Shown piece by piece: positions 49,172-62,231 of a DNA stretch of 64,000 nucleotides (its first letter is position 1; the number at the start of each line of letters is the position of its first letter). The notes under the pieces are model-generated. The model was not told where the DNA came from, searched no databases, and worked only from the letters and a program-made list of their open reading frames with translations. The DNA comes from Hymenochaete sp. R1 (Eukaryota > Basidiomycota > Agaricomycetes > Hymenochaetales > Hymenochaetaceae), in contig JAFREE010000027.1 of the NCBI GenBank assembly GCA_019400425.1, positions 1-64,000 of the forward strand, given 5' to 3'. The position numbers were made by a program, and so were the translations under genes.

Positions 49172-49754
49172 ATGTCGCTCGTCGTACCAGAGCAACATCA
49201 ACAATTCCAACACATTCTCCGTCTTCTCAACACCAATGTCGATGGAAAGCGCAAAATCATGTATGCGCTGACGGAGATCAAGGGTGTCGGTCGGCGGTAC
49301 GCCAACATCGTCTGCAAGAAGGCCGACGTTGACCTCGCAAAGCGGTACGATACTACAGAAGATTACTATGATTTTTACAGCACTCATCCAAACGAAATTT
49401 AGAGCTGGTGACCTCAACTCAGATGAACTGGAGCGTATCGTCACCATCATCCAAAACCCAACGCAGTACAAGATCCCCGTGTGGTTCCTGAACAGACAGA
49501 AGGATATTAACGACGGCAAGAATTACCAAGTTCTCTCGAACAACGTCGACTCGAAGCTGCGTGACGATTTGGAACGATTAAAGAAAATCAGGGCGCACCG
49601 TGGGTTAAGGCACTACTGGGGGCTCCGTGTGCGTGGTCAACACACAAAGACAACTGGTGCGAGTTTTTCCCTTGGCAACTTTATGATCAGACTCATTCTT
49701 TTCCTCTCAGGTCGTCGGGGAAAAACTGTCGGTGTGTCGAAGAAGCGCGGTTGA
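49172..49754 (+). CDS. 40S ribosomal protein uS13 (RPS18)
   Basis: Three exons: 49172-49344, 49403-49656 and 49711-49754, giving 156 residues, the standard length. A head protein of the small ribosomal subunit. It starts MSLVVPEQ, with [34 protein letters not shown] (helix-two-turn-helix), [28 protein letters not shown] and the end [11 protein letters not shown]. Introns are 58 and 54 nt. A 5'-leader intron ends at the ATG. Confidence 0.97.
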
Positions 49755-52346
49755 TTACTGTTGTATCAGTCCGTTCCCTGCATTGCATGTCTGCCTGTAT
49801 CCTCGTTATCACCAACATGTACGGTGTATGTTTATGAATGGTCCCGAAGGGTCGTTATGCACTCTCTCCATCGCGACCTGTATCATCTTTCATGAGTTGT
49901 GCGTGTTACTTTTTCAAGTTTATGCCGCCGCAAAGATAATGGCGGATAGCATGACGGATAACGGTGCTCCCTCTCGCTCTCCGGAGTCGTTTCATTGACG
50001 TCGAACCACTTCGAGAATCAGAGTTCTTGAGATGCTCGTGAGTGACGTTCTCTCTTACGCTCAGTGTAGTGCACATGGGACGAGTTCATCCGGGATGTTG
50101 CGTGCAAGATTTAAAAAAAATGAAGACAGTTTCCTACCCTTCTCAAAACCTGACGTAGCCGACAAAGAAAAAGTCTTGTTCGAGCATGGTACGCAATGAA
50201 CGCATGAACTATGGCTGGTACCGGGTTGCCGGAACGTCGAACCCCCAAATGCTTTATTTTTCCAAGACTACCTTCGATTCGACAGAGTAGAGTCTTTCGC
50301 GAATGTTTCGAACGAGAAGGTTAATTGCACTGCCAAAAAATTTAAGGGGTGGCTTATAGGAACGATGTTGGATGAATATGACGAAGATGGCGATTGAAGT
50401 TGAAGAAGTGACTGAGACGTACGATTTTGTTGCAGGCGGAAGCAGCCACCCTCTCAACCGACTCACCCTCACTTTTCTTCATTTCTTTTATAGTTCCTAT
50501 TCTCCAACTACGCGACATGAAAAGAGTTCCATTCATTCCTTGATTTTTAAAAATCGTTTTGCATATTGTAGCTACAAGTTTGTTTTATCAAACTAGCTGT
50601 AGTGTCCACTGCTCTTTCAACAAAGAAAATTGTCCCGCCAAACATCGAAATATCGGCGGAAACAAGGTTATATTGTCAGTAGAGGCAAGTGGTTCACTAG
50701 GAGGCTCAAATGTGAAGGAGATGCAGGCGGCGCTGCGGTAGAAATCGGTAAGCTGGAACGTTCTTTATCTGCTGATGAAATGACATCGCGTGAGTGAAGG
50801 TCCTGTTTGAGCACGAATAAGGTGCGCTTCGTGCGTTGATCAGAGTTCATTTCACCAGTACTGAAATTTGGCTGGCGAGCAGGGTGAACTACGAACTCAC
50901 CTCGAGTACCTGACTTTCACTCTTTACCCGACCCTTTATGTCGGTTATGAACAGCTCTGCCCTTTTTCCGGTCGCACAACTGGGACCATTCATTCAAGAC
51001 GCCTTCCCAGTAACCCCGAAGCAACCGGGAATTGCGGTTAGATGCCGTCCCGGCTGTACCAGCTGTACCTAGGTCTGCCAGGTGCACCGTCTGCCGTCTA
51101 CATCTCCACGCTTGCTGCGCTTGCCTTCTCGAAGTTCCTTGCTGGCAGCCGATACCGAACCTAAGACCAAGTTTATCTCCGTATGGCTTTATTTGTCCCG
51201 CGGGCGCTTATTTCCCATCAAAATGTGCCGATCTTTGCCTTTTTCGGAGAGGCTAGAAAACGTGAATCGCTGTCACTTGCGATCATTCCAGTTTTGAGTG
51301 CGTCTCAGACAGGGCGTTCGGTTCTCGATCAGAGACACTTGTAGATCCGAAGCTCGGAGACTAAATGTATGATGAGTGAAACGAGGGGGGAAGTGCTTGA
51401 GTGCTGCTGATGGATGCTTTTGTCGTGAACCCAGGTCGGTAGATGTTGTACTGTAAATCTTCGGGCATCGAGAAAGCGAGAGGGAGAAGAACGGCGATAG
51501 CGGTCGTTAGGCCATATGGGGGAGCTTCAGAATGACCATATGGTCCTCTTGAGGTCGATCTCGCCTGTTCTCTCGCTTTCGCCGTTTCTGGCGCATTCGA
51601 GCAAGGGTGGGAATGAAGAGCAACTGAGCGGAACAACGGGCATGAGCGGCAATATTGATTATTGTCACCATTATGGGGAAGCCGATAGTCGATACTAAAG
51701 TCGCAACGTTACTGGCGCAGGAGCAGGAAGCCAGGCATCCCTGACAGTCGTCCACGGATCAAACACAAAAGATGCCGGGATGCGCGAGATGACGCGCTGG
51801 AAGATTGAAATTCGAATACGGCTGGGATCGTGAATCGTGGAGACGACGACAACACGCAAAGCGGCGATTTACCCAACTGTTTTACCTTGCGGCTAGAAGC
51901 AAAAACAGCGCTGCGAGATGAGGTGAGCGTGATTGTATAGAACGACTGAAACATGGAGAACTGTTGATGACTTTGATTCATAGTTTTAGAAATCAAACTT
52001 TTAAAAAAGAATATGAAGTTCAGTCTTTCTTAAAATAATAAAAACAAACGACCTTGTATGAGTAGACTGTGCCCTCTTAATGAACGAGATGTAATAGTGA
52101 AAGATCATTGCGAAAAGACGGAAGATGCATGAGATCCAACGGACAGGAGAGGAGGAAGAAGTGATGTCCCTGCGAATAGACGGGCGTTGCTTATTGACCA
52201 TCAAAATGATCGACACTACCATTTATGGAACACGACTTATTTACAGCCTCTGATCCCTCTCCTCCCCCGTCTCTCTCTCTCATACCCTTACCTTCCCCAT
52301 CTCCTCCGCCTCCCCGTCCCTAGCGCAACAGATCGCGACGTCGGCG
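49755..52346. other. Intergenic, 2.6 kb; no gene supported
   Basis: The largest gene-free stretch here. A minus-strand frame at 51,507-51,755 has a hydrophobic segment but no ATG start, and another at 51,361-51,636 overlaps it. From 52,230 the sequence is CT-rich, probably the G-alpha leader. Confidence 0.4.
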
Positions 52347-55300
52347 ATGGCAGTCGCAACATCATACAATGACCTGCAACCCGTGCGGAGGATAGACGAA
52401 GCCGAAGCTCAACGTATAAGCAATCGAATAGACGAAGAGCTCAGGGTCAGTACCGTGTCACTCTATCTCTGTATCGTTGGGATTCCGCTGATGCTCCTGT
52501 TTGCTTTTACCGCCGCACCTTTGCTCGGGTCATGTAGGCTGAGAAAGAGCTGTTGAGGAGAAGAAAGAATTCACGAAAAGATGTCAAAGGTCAGTTCATA
52601 TATTGCTTTCCGTATGTTGACGGCGTCGGCGTGTTAGCATTCACTCCCTTGCTACTTGTTCGTTCCCCCCTACCCCTCCCTTTTATATTCCTTTCGGATG
52701 GTGTTCATTGAAGGGATCTATTGCTTACGCTACGCCATCGAGTCAATGATGCTTCACGCCTTGCGCAAGCCTCATGTCTTCTCACACATTCATCCTGCGC
52801 TTCTCATTAATCGATTCGCGCATGTCTTTCTAACGTACCAAATACTGACATTACTTCGTCTAGTGATGCTCCTAGGTCAAGCCGAGTCCGGCAAATCGAC
52901 TCTTCAAAAACAATTCCAACTTTATTATGCTTCCAATCAGCTTGAGAAGGAGCGGCCCGCTTGGAGACCTGTCGTATACTTCAATATCATCAAGGCTGTT
53001 CGGATGATCTTGGAGGAGCTCGACTATGAGTTCACTGTTTCCCCTTCCTCAGGTCGCCCTCAGTTATCCTCTTCAACACCGCCGCCGGTCCCACCCTTAC
53101 CCCCTCTACCTCAAAAACAGATGTCGGCGACGGCAAGGGGAAAGCTGCCTGCCGTGCCTGGATCGGGAGCAGAGTTCAGATTTAACAACAACAGCAATAG
53201 TGCCGGTGCATCGCCTGTCAATCGTCAATCTCAGTCCAATGGGAGTGCGAATGGTCATGGTCCGGGTATTGCGAACGGTACAAATGGTGGATGGACTGAG
53301 GATCTCGCTCAGCTCAGAACGAAGCTGCTCCCACTCGTTGCAGTCGAGGATGCATTGGCTCGGGATCTCAGCGGTGGTGTATCAGTCACTGGTACTAGTG
53401 GACGGGCAGGCGTTTTCGTTCGGTCGGGATGGCAAGCGCTCGTTGCTCCGCGGTCATGGGCCAATGGATTTGGCGGAGGGGACAGACATGTGCAAGTGCA
53501 GAATAACGGACCGCCCGTAAACGACTTGGTTGCGAGGATGTTAGCGGCGACTAAGGACGAGGTCTCTGCGCTGTGGAAACACCAAAACGTGAGGGCGCTG
53601 GTGAAGTACCGAAAGCTTAGATTGGACGAAAGCGCTGCGTTGTATGTCCTTTTCTTCGTTCTTCCGTACAAGGACCAGACCTCATCAACCCACGTTTGGC
53701 ATACTTTTCCTCTCCGTTTGCTTGGTGCTAGCTTTTTAGAGAATGTCCATAGGATAGCAGAACCCGACTATTTACCAGCGACAGGTACGAGCGTTTCCCA
53801 GTTCAGTGGTTTAAGCCCGCTTTGGGTATTGCCATCATATGATACTCATCACTGCTCGTATTACAGAGGATATTTTAAACGTCCGGTTACAAACGCTCGG
53901 TGTTAAGGAGCATTCATTCGACATTAGCCTGAGTGGTACGCACGTCAATTGGTTGTTATACGACGTCGGAGGCGCTGTGAGTTATCCTTCCTTTGCATAG
54001 TTCAATTCCCCGCGCCTATCTTCCTTTCTTGCTCGCTCTGCCATTGTTTCAAAATCCACATTTTCATCAACGTTGCATGGCACATTGCAATTCGCATTTC
54101 CACCATCCCCTATCTTTCCGTGACACCTCTATCATTTTCGCTTGTCGAAGCACGACAGTCTGACTCCTATCACTCCGCGAAATATGATCGTGCACCCTGA
54201 TAACGTGCGAGTACTGATTATCATCATCTCCTTTCTTTACGTGCCCTCAATGCTTCTCATTATCCAATTCGACCCACCATCTCACCCTGCATCATTATCG
54301 AATCTGTTATGGACCGTTGCCGCGCAATCAATTGCCGATCCTCCCGGTATATATCCAACTGTGCGGTATGGAACTGTGGTGTCGTACCACACCCATCGCT
54401 CGAATTGCCATGCTGGTTATGACTTCGCTCTTTGATTTGGGTGCTTGGACATATCATGTTTGTATACGGGCATGATCTTGGGGGGAATTGGTGATCATAG
54501 CGAGGACAGGTGAGCTCGATTTCCCATTTCTGTGATAAAATGCCTTGTTAATCATAGGACGTCTGATTAATTAGCGACACGCGTGGGTGCCATACTTTGA
54601 TGATGGTAAGTCGTGAAATTTTGAGATTTCCGCTCATTTCGTATAGAGCGGGTCAGCAGACCGTTGCAAACTCGATTGTTAAGCGCTTGCTCCGCGTCTA
54701 CCACGGGCACGAGAATGAACTCTCGGTCTTTCTTACAATGGTCTGACACGGCACCTTAACACTCTATCAGCTCGTTCTGACGGAACGAGAACGATGGGAG
54801 TATAATTTGGGTTGGATCAATTAAGTTCTATGGCCTTCCAAGCGATTGACCGTAGCATCGCTCTCCCTGGGCGCTGATGCCGGGCTGTAGCGTTGACCTG
54901 TTGACCTTCTCTACGGACGTTTGGACTGCGTGGCAATCACGATCTTCATGCGTTGCGAAGGGGGCGACGTTCAGCGCCAGACACAAGCCCGTGTCCGCAT
55001 TAGTTGTTCGCTGTCGGTTTCTCATGGCGTAGAAATGTATCATGCGCGGCACTGGAGTGGCGTTTCGTTTGACCCCGTTGATCAGAGCGGACTCTACCCG
55101 ATCTCGACCTGTCTCACCTATCCGGTTCTCCGAATTTTGGAATTCTGACGAACGCTGACGGACCTTTTTCATTATTTCATGTACAGCCACGGCAATCATC
55201 TTCCTTGCGCCAATCAGCGCTTTCGATCAGGTATGTTTTGTTGTCTTTGCCAGCTTCTCGATCAAAGATTACTCACGTGAGGTGTTTGAAATTCAGTATC

Positions 55301-56448
55301 TTGAGGAGGATCCTCGAACAAACAGGATCGACGACTCGTTACAGCTATTTACAGCAATATGCTCAAATAAGCTGCTCAAGAATACCCATCTCGTTCTACT
55401 TTTGAACAAGGTTCGTACAATGTTCTACCTTACGTTGACCGATTAGCGGTGCGCTCGAATGTTTGCCACCGAACCCGTCTTTCGGGACATTGCTCCGGGG
55501 ACGTAAGCAGAGATGAGTTGTCGGCGTCGTCAGCAATGTAATCGGCCCGGGCTTTCTGGTTCAAGAAACAATAATGTTGCAGGGTCGAAAGCTTTGCATC
55601 ACTTGTAATGTCCCGGGCGAGGCGGACGGCGTCTCTTACGGCTGCTTTGCATTTGTTTTCAGTATTTTGAATTGTGCTGTAGCTAACGTTTCTTTGTTGC
55701 TATGCTCTTTTGCCTTGTTCGTTTAGACGGATCTGTTGAGGCAGAAGCTCGCTGCTGGCATCAAAGTTCGGAAATAGTAAGTTCTCATTGACGTCTGCTA
55801 ACGATTTTGGATCTTGTCATTGATTGCGCTTTTTTCTTCGTAGTATTACGTCGTATGGAGATCGGTCAAACAACTTCGAAGATGTAGCAGAATACTTCCG
55901 AGCGCACTTCTTACAAGTTCACAGGCGAAATGACGTGTCCAAACGTGCATTATACGCTGTGAGTGCCAATTGACTGAGTCTAGGGCACTGTATCTGATTG
56001 ACTCGGTATATTGCTTGTAGCACTTCACGTCCATGCTGGTAAGCTTTGAGCTCTATGACTCTCTTTGATAACGAGCCCGCGTTTCGACTCCAAATACATC
56101 TGTGTTCGACCGGGCTTCGATCCCGAAAGCACATGCCATTTCAAGTTTCTTTTAATTTGACGCATGCTAGTTAGGTTAGAAAGACAAATCTGACAATTAT
56201 CTTTTCGTAGGATATCAAAGCGACGCAGAAAATTATCGTAAACGGTGCGTTCCTCAGGCTTCTGATATCACTGCCTCCCTTCCCCTTCCCTACCCTTTCC
56301 ATTCTTCGTCTCCTCGAGCTTCATCGGTCTTTCTTCTGCGCCGATGTCGATGCGTTCCCGTACTGATGCGATCTTTCGTGCGTCTTTTTTATCTGCAGTG
56401 GGAGAGGCGATTATCCGGTCTTACATTACGGACGCGGGTCTCACGTGA
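52347..56448 (+). CDS. Atypical heterotrimeric G-protein alpha subunit
   Basis: Fourteen exons: 52347-52445, 52538-52589, 52864-53641, 53732-53784, 53867-53976, 54501-54509, 54575-54605, 55187-55230, 55297-55410, 55727-55776, 55844-55958, 56021-56038, 56211-56244 and 56399-56448, giving 518 residues. P-loop GQAESGKST (55-63) and NKTD (429-432) are canonical. Three positions are not: switch I reads VRLQTLGV, so the Mg-binding Thr is Leu338; DVGGQ is DVGGA, so the catalytic Gln is Ala364; the TCAT guanine loop is TSML (488-491). The N-terminus lacks the MGxxxS myristoylation signal. A Pro/Asn/Gly-rich insert (110-193) interrupts the helical domain. It probably signals at membranes but may be GTPase-impaired. 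Introns 5 and 7 (524 and 581 nt) are unusually long. Confidence 0.88.
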
Positions 56449-57097
56449 ACGTTCGACTTGCCCTTTCCGAGTCCGAGTTTGAGTTTGGAGATCCCCAGCC
56501 GTCCGATCGATATCCGTGCTCAACTTTATGTCTAGCCAACACTGCCGCCGTGGGGTTGACTTGTTGTAGCGAGCGAGCGAGCACTCACCTATTCTTTTGT
56601 GTCTCTTCGTCACTTTCACCATCTTTTTTTGAATCCTGGATCATTTGCGATCGTCTGTTCGCCCCTCATACCTCGTCTCTCATTTTGATTATCTCCATAT
56701 TTCATCGTTTCCTAACCCTCTTTTCAGCCTATCGCTCGCTTTGCTTCTCTCCTTTTTCCCGTTCGTTTTTTCTGCTATGAATGACATACTTTATACACTG
56801 TTTGATTATCGGGCCGTGGGGGTGCGCGATGCGGCGATTGTATGCCATATCATTGTCTATCTTACTAGATTCTTTGCGGAAGAACTGGTGGACGTATGTT
56901 TCTCCTATTTTATCAAACAAATTGGTCTCAGGAATTGAACTCCAACGTCTAGCAGCTTTAAATGTCATAGGAAGCCAAACGGATCAGAAACGTGTGAGTT
57001 ATACGCCTAATCAAGCCCCCAAATGGGCGTTTTTCAACTTTTCCAAGACGAGGATCTCGACAGCCCCCTGCCCTGCCGTCTAACCCTTTTCTTCATC
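56449..57097. other. Intergenic between G-alpha and F-box genes
   Basis: Pyrimidine-rich stretch to about 56,780, likely promoter and leader of the F-box gene. No separate gene seen. Confidence 0.45.
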
Positions 57098-58715
57098 ATG
57101 CTCGTTAAACAAGTTTCCCTCGAATCGCCTCTCGAGGTTGATGACTCGAGTCTCTTACTCTTAAAAGACATTTGCGAAAGACTTGCTTCAGTAAAGTCGA
57201 GAAAGAATAGTGATGTTTGGAAGGACGGGATGGAGGACTTAACTTCGTGAGTATGATTGACGATAATTTGCTTGATAAGTAGTGCTCTTTTCGCTAATGA
57301 CCTTCTATAGTCTCAGCATGGATCGCAAGCTCTTTAATGCCAGGCTCAGGACATTCTCCACGATGAAGGGGCTCAAGAAGGCTCTGTTGTCGCTCCAAAT
57401 TGCGCTGGACGTGAAGCTTGGACCGATACAACATGCCATGATTAAAGCTTCACGCCATAACGGCTTGAACCACCTACCAGACGAACTTTTAGTTGCAATA
57501 CTCTGTCTCGTCCCTCCTCAAATGGAAGTCAAAGACGAGGACGGTGATCTTCCTTCGGTAGCCAAAGGATCCCGGGAGGCTTTACGGAAGCTCTGCCTCG
57601 TGAGCAAACGATTTCGAGGCGTGATGTACAATACACCGTCCTTATGGAGCGATATCGAACCCAGAACTGAATATAGCAAGAAAATACTTGAACGTCATCT
57701 TGAATTGGCTCGAGGCTCTCCTTTGCAATTCATTGTTAGAGGAGACACCTTGAACATGGTCATTCCGTACTTGGGCCGTTGTCACGACCTTCACTTCACT
57801 TCTGTTCCTTCCGCCCAAATAAGACATGCAACCTCCTTCGCTGTTCGGCGTCTTACGATTGCCAAGGGATCTAATGATACTCTTCAAAGGATTTTCGATG
57901 AATGGTCTTTACCCAATTTGGAAGAACTCGTTCTTGAACGGGGTTTGCCTCTACTGGGCTACGCGTCAGACTTGACGTCCCTAACATGCAGAAGTGTTTT
58001 CTTCGACGATTTTCAGGACTTCCTTGAGGTCCTTCGAGGGGCATCACATCTCCGGTGCTTGAAATTTGGATTCGGCTCGAATAATGATGAAAGCCCCGAT
58101 CGCTTACCCGTCAACAAATTGGTGGAGCTTCGACGTCTTACCACATACAGCGCCTCCTTTGTGATTAAGAGAGATACATGGAACAAAGGGTCGGACGGAA
58201 ACAACGATACTTCCGAGTGCATTCGAATTGTTTTCCATGCCATAGCGATGCCAAATGTCGAGGACCTTTCACTGAATATAGAGCACGAGGACATATTACT
58301 TCCTCTTCATATCAACTTCCACGACCTCTTCCCCGAGCCTCAAAATATGGATAAACTTCGAGATTTGACCATCAACACGGAAAATTGCCGAAGCGAAATC
58401 AAGCATGGCCTATTCCCTATGATTTCGCATCTCCCTCAGCTGGGCTCCCTCAGTCTTTCGGCGCATTACTTCACCGTACCTGCAACGGACCAACCGGAAT
58501 TCTTGAGCTTGGCCAAGCTTGCATCATTGCGAGTGCTCGGAATCTCTCGCCTCAATACGGTAGGGTTCGAGTGGACCTTGATTGAATTGCTTCAAGTTGA
58601 GGGTGGCCTACTCAAGAGTATTATCCTAGAACCAAGTGGTTCGATGAATGCGAAGGTTTGGACAACACGGATGTGGGAACGCTGGGATGGACATAGGCGT
58701 GTGGTCTTTTCTTGA
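57098..58715 (+). CDS. F-box protein with leucine-rich C-terminal region
   Basis: Two exons, 57098-57246 and 57311-58715 (64-nt intron), giving 517 residues. The F-box is at about residues 102-150 (LNHLPDELLVAILCLVPP, then LCLVSKRFRGVMYNTPSLW). F-box proteins link substrates to the SCF ubiquitin ligase through Skp1. The remainder has irregular Leu-rich repeats (LPNLEELVLERGL, LVELRRLTTYSA, LPQLGSLSLSAHYF), probably the substrate side. This layout is common in large agaricomycete families. An earlier in-frame ATG at 57023 is possible. The substrate is unknown. Confidence 0.85.
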
Positions 58716-59358
58716 ACAAAATGCAAAAAATACAGAATCTAGTCCCAAAATGTCTGAATATGCGTCCAAACACTTTCTTGTTGCTTCGTTTGATCAGAGC
58801 AATCGCTTCTTGATATGTTTCGCATTTCATGTACTAAATGTTAAGTCATATTACATGCTTTACGATTTCTTTCTTGGCGCACCAACTTGCTTCCTTTGAT
58901 TTTTTTTTGAACACATGGTGCATGCAGTTGTATAGAAGTATAACTCTGCTATAAAACATACGAAACCGTCTCCCTTTTTCCATCGTTTGAGCTTCGATAC
59001 TGATCCCTGGGCTCCGAGTTTTCATCATATGGTACAAACCTCCTTTTATATGCTATGTTCTTCCCGGGTTCAGATCCATTGATCAACTTGAAGATAAGTC
59101 ATGGTAGTTTATGCGCTTATACACCTTCTCGTCTCTGGATCGAAAGTGAACGCCGGTGGATACGAGATATTGGACGAGACAATTGTCGGACCAGTGGGGT
59201 ATAAGCCTACACGTTGTCCTTACTTGAAAGGGAGAAACATACAGCCGTTATGTTCTCGGGATACTCGGATTTTGGCGGTTTTTATATCTCTTTTGTTTAA
59301 CGAACATACTGATACATACATGATTACAAATATGCGATTAATTCATGCTTCGTCCAGC
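58716..59358. other. Convergent intergenic stretch
   Basis: 3' flanks of the F-box and reductase genes. The frame at 59,101-59,688 is antisense to the reductase. Nothing else seen. Confidence 0.5.
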
Positions 59359-60657
59359 TCAGGCCTTTATGCCAGGTGTTTCCGCGATACGATAGACGAG
59401 CTTTTCGCCATGCACTTTCCCTGTCTTCAAGAGCTCCAGGCCTTCTGCAACACTATCCAATCCATTTGGCATAAGTTTCACTTTGTTCGTCTTGAACGGA
59501 ACGGTGTTGCTCGCCGAGGGTGCAAGCCATTGACCAATCTGGCGATACCAACGCGCTGCAACTACAAGCCGTGTGCCAGTGTGTCATCAATTCCATTCAC
59601 GGATATAACAAGACCAACACTCACACTGTTCATCGTCCCCATAAGCTGCGTGCACCCCCGTCCGCTCAGTGGTAACACCAACCGGTAGCTGCTTAGTTTC
59701 TTCGTCACTAAAGGAGAGGACATATGTCACTTTCCCCTTTCCATCGGGCGACGTCTTGGAGACAACGCGCGCGAGTAGGAGGGTCGACCCATCCGTCGAC
59801 ACAGCGTCATAGGCATGTGAGATAGGATGACCTGCAGCGGCTGAGACGATTGCTTTTTCCTGCGTATCGGAAATTCCAATTAGTGCATAAAGCTTATCAT
59901 AATGTCGCTGTCTATGACGAACCAAAGCTTCACCCTGATGCTCACGATAGTCGATAACTACGTCCGCACCAAGACTCTTTGCATAATCTTTAGATGCTCC
60001 TGCGATTCCGATGACAAATAAACCTGCGCGTTTTGCGAGCTGGATGGCATAAGCTCCCACTGAGGACGATGCACCATTTATTATAACGCCTCTACCATCT
60101 CCTTTAATTCAAAAATGAGGACGTCTTTTGATGAGACGCATTTAAAGCTTACCGGACGAAGACTCAGGTAAGGCCAATATCTTGAAAAGACCGATTACAC
60201 TTGTCATGACCGCCAGTGGCAATGTTGCTGCTTCTTCAAAAGATGTGGATTCCGGAATCGGAAAAGTAGTAGACGCAGGCGCGACGCTGTATTCAACGTA
60301 GGCCCCAGACTGGAGTATAGCAGCTTTGATGAATTATATATATAAAATCAAGTGAATGGATATGCGTACCCGTGGTTCTTGTGTTCGCATCTTCGTAAAG
60401 GCAGCCACTCGTTCACCACCCTTGTACTCTGTAACACCCTCGCCAACTTTCACGATACACCCAGCAATATCATTTCCTTCAATGCCTTTGTAATTCTCTA
60501 TCCATTGCGGGACCTTCCAATCTTTCGGATTTGATGCTACTGCGACATTCTTGATGAGTACCTCGTTCGGGCCTGGCTCTGGGATTGGGAAAGAGTGGGG
60601 TACAATCCCATCCTTGGTGGATAGGAGGCCGTATTGCTGTCCCGAGGGTATCGACAT
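59359..60657 (-). CDS. Medium-chain dehydrogenase/reductase, enoyl-reductase-like (ToxD/LovC type)
   Basis: Four exons: 60370-60657, 60153-60309, 59625-60101 and 59359-59561, giving 374 residues. A zinc-independent MDR oxidoreductase using NADPH. The N-terminal GroES-like domain has VPHSFPIPEPGPNEVLIK and NPKDWK; GNDIAGCIVKVGEGV follows. The cofactor domain has INGASSSVGAYAIQLAK, where an S-x-x-x-G pattern binds NADPH, then GADVVIDYR. The catalytic zinc ligands of alcohol dehydrogenases are absent. Relatives act as trans-acting enoyl reductases for polyketide synthases, but many are stand-alone enzymes, and no polyketide synthase is near. The substrate is unknown. Confidence 0.88.
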
Positions 60658-62231
60658 CGTTGGATACTTAGAAGCTGTGTGAAAGCAAAAGCTCTGGTGA
60701 GATCCAAGGGGCCATTTTTGTAGAGACAGTCCAGTTGTTGATTGCGTAAGCGCATGATTCATCAGATGACAAACAAAGTGAAAAAATGAGATCATATCGC
60801 GCACAGCTCGCGAGATATCGCTGCCATTGCAGCCGTCGCACAACATTCGCGCAAGCAGTTCTTGCCGGATCTGTTTCGCTAACCCATTTCTTTCTTTCTA
60901 AAAAGAATCATGCGAAAGAGAGGGGAGAATGTCTGAGTCAGACCGATAGTCACGAGCCAGTCGAGTATAGGTCGTCCTGAGAAGTGCTTCGATTCGATTC
61001 AGTAATTAAGTAGAGAGGCTCTGATCAGTGAGCGCCTGTTCCTTCTAAATGTCTTGTGTTCACGAATAGTCGGAATACTGTACCAATTGTGCTCAAGACA
61101 AGATAAGTTGCGCACACAAGTTGGCTCGAAACATAAGTCAGAGAAAAATAACGTGGGAACTTATAGCCGAATCAAGACCTCATACTGGTTTATAAAGCAG
61201 CTAAACGATTCGAATAAATCCTACTTTCTTCAAGACGAAGGTCGAGTCGGGAACTTTCCGATATGCTCATGCATCGAATCACCTCAGGTCGACGTAAAAG
61301 TCTCACGCTTATACGTTACATCTGCGAAAGGGTTGGCTCACATAAAATAAGGAAGGTCCGTCATGTATGACGAGAGGTATAGGAAGAGGATTTTCAGGCT
61401 ATCACCGGAACGTAGCTGAAGTCGGCTCTGCCCATCCCTCGATGATTAATTCGGCCAAATTCTCGCCGAAGAGCGCATAGTCTAGCTTGAGCCGTAAGCC
61501 GTGTCAGACGTTGCGTCATGGCATGGCCTTCATCTCATTTCTTCATTTTTTACCTCAACAACTTGAACCCGGTATGCTTATCCAGCGTAGATCAGAATCA
61601 TCGCTTCTTAACATACAGTTAGCGTAGACGACAAAGGTCTCACTTTCCTCGGAGATGCTTGCGAGAGATTTGGGTTGTGTGCAAATTGAGGACGTTTGCG
61701 GTCGTATGACTGAAAAGGATAGAGAACCTACCTTTGTAAGTAACAATGCCTCTACTTGCTCTATAGAACACATTCATTGCTGCCGCCGCTAATTTTAGTC
61801 GGCTTGAGTCAAGGAACGTACGCTCGATGTTAGCAGTATGCCTGTTCGTAATGCCCAGTAAAAATTGGGAGCCCGCATGAGACCAATTTTGAGCCAAGTT
61901 TTTTGTTGGGACACGACGCACGGACGAATCAACTGTGGAAGAGATGGAGGTAAGGCAGACAAATCGTCTCGCCTTAACATCGCACAATCTCGGTAAAGGA
62001 GGATAAATTGGTACCAAAAAAGCACAAAACGTCGAAGGATTATGCATGGCTGAAAACGAAGCGATGGTTAGTTGCTTTCCGAGGCACAACACTTCTACAA
62101 AGATATGAACGATCGATGACTCTAATAGCTTCTGTCATTTGATGATCAGTAAGGAATTAAGAAATAAAATAGCAAAAGAAAATGGTAAATTGACTCAGAT
62201 AGATGTACAGAATGAAAAAGCTTCAGTTGCA
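60658..62231. other. Intergenic, 1.6 kb; no gene supported
   Basis: Upstream of the reductase and downstream of alanyl-tRNA synthetase. Frames at 61,054-61,350 (plus) and 61,640-62,092 (minus) have no recognisable domain or splice partner. Confidence 0.4.

Noticed and set aside
51507..51755. 82-codon frame with a hydrophobic, Cys-rich start
   Set aside because: Begins at GTG directly after a stop codon, and no upstream exon was found.
56080..56133. tRNA-like box (GTTCGACCGGG..TTCGATCCCG)
   Set aside because: No cloverleaf could be drawn, and it lies within an intron of the G-alpha gene.
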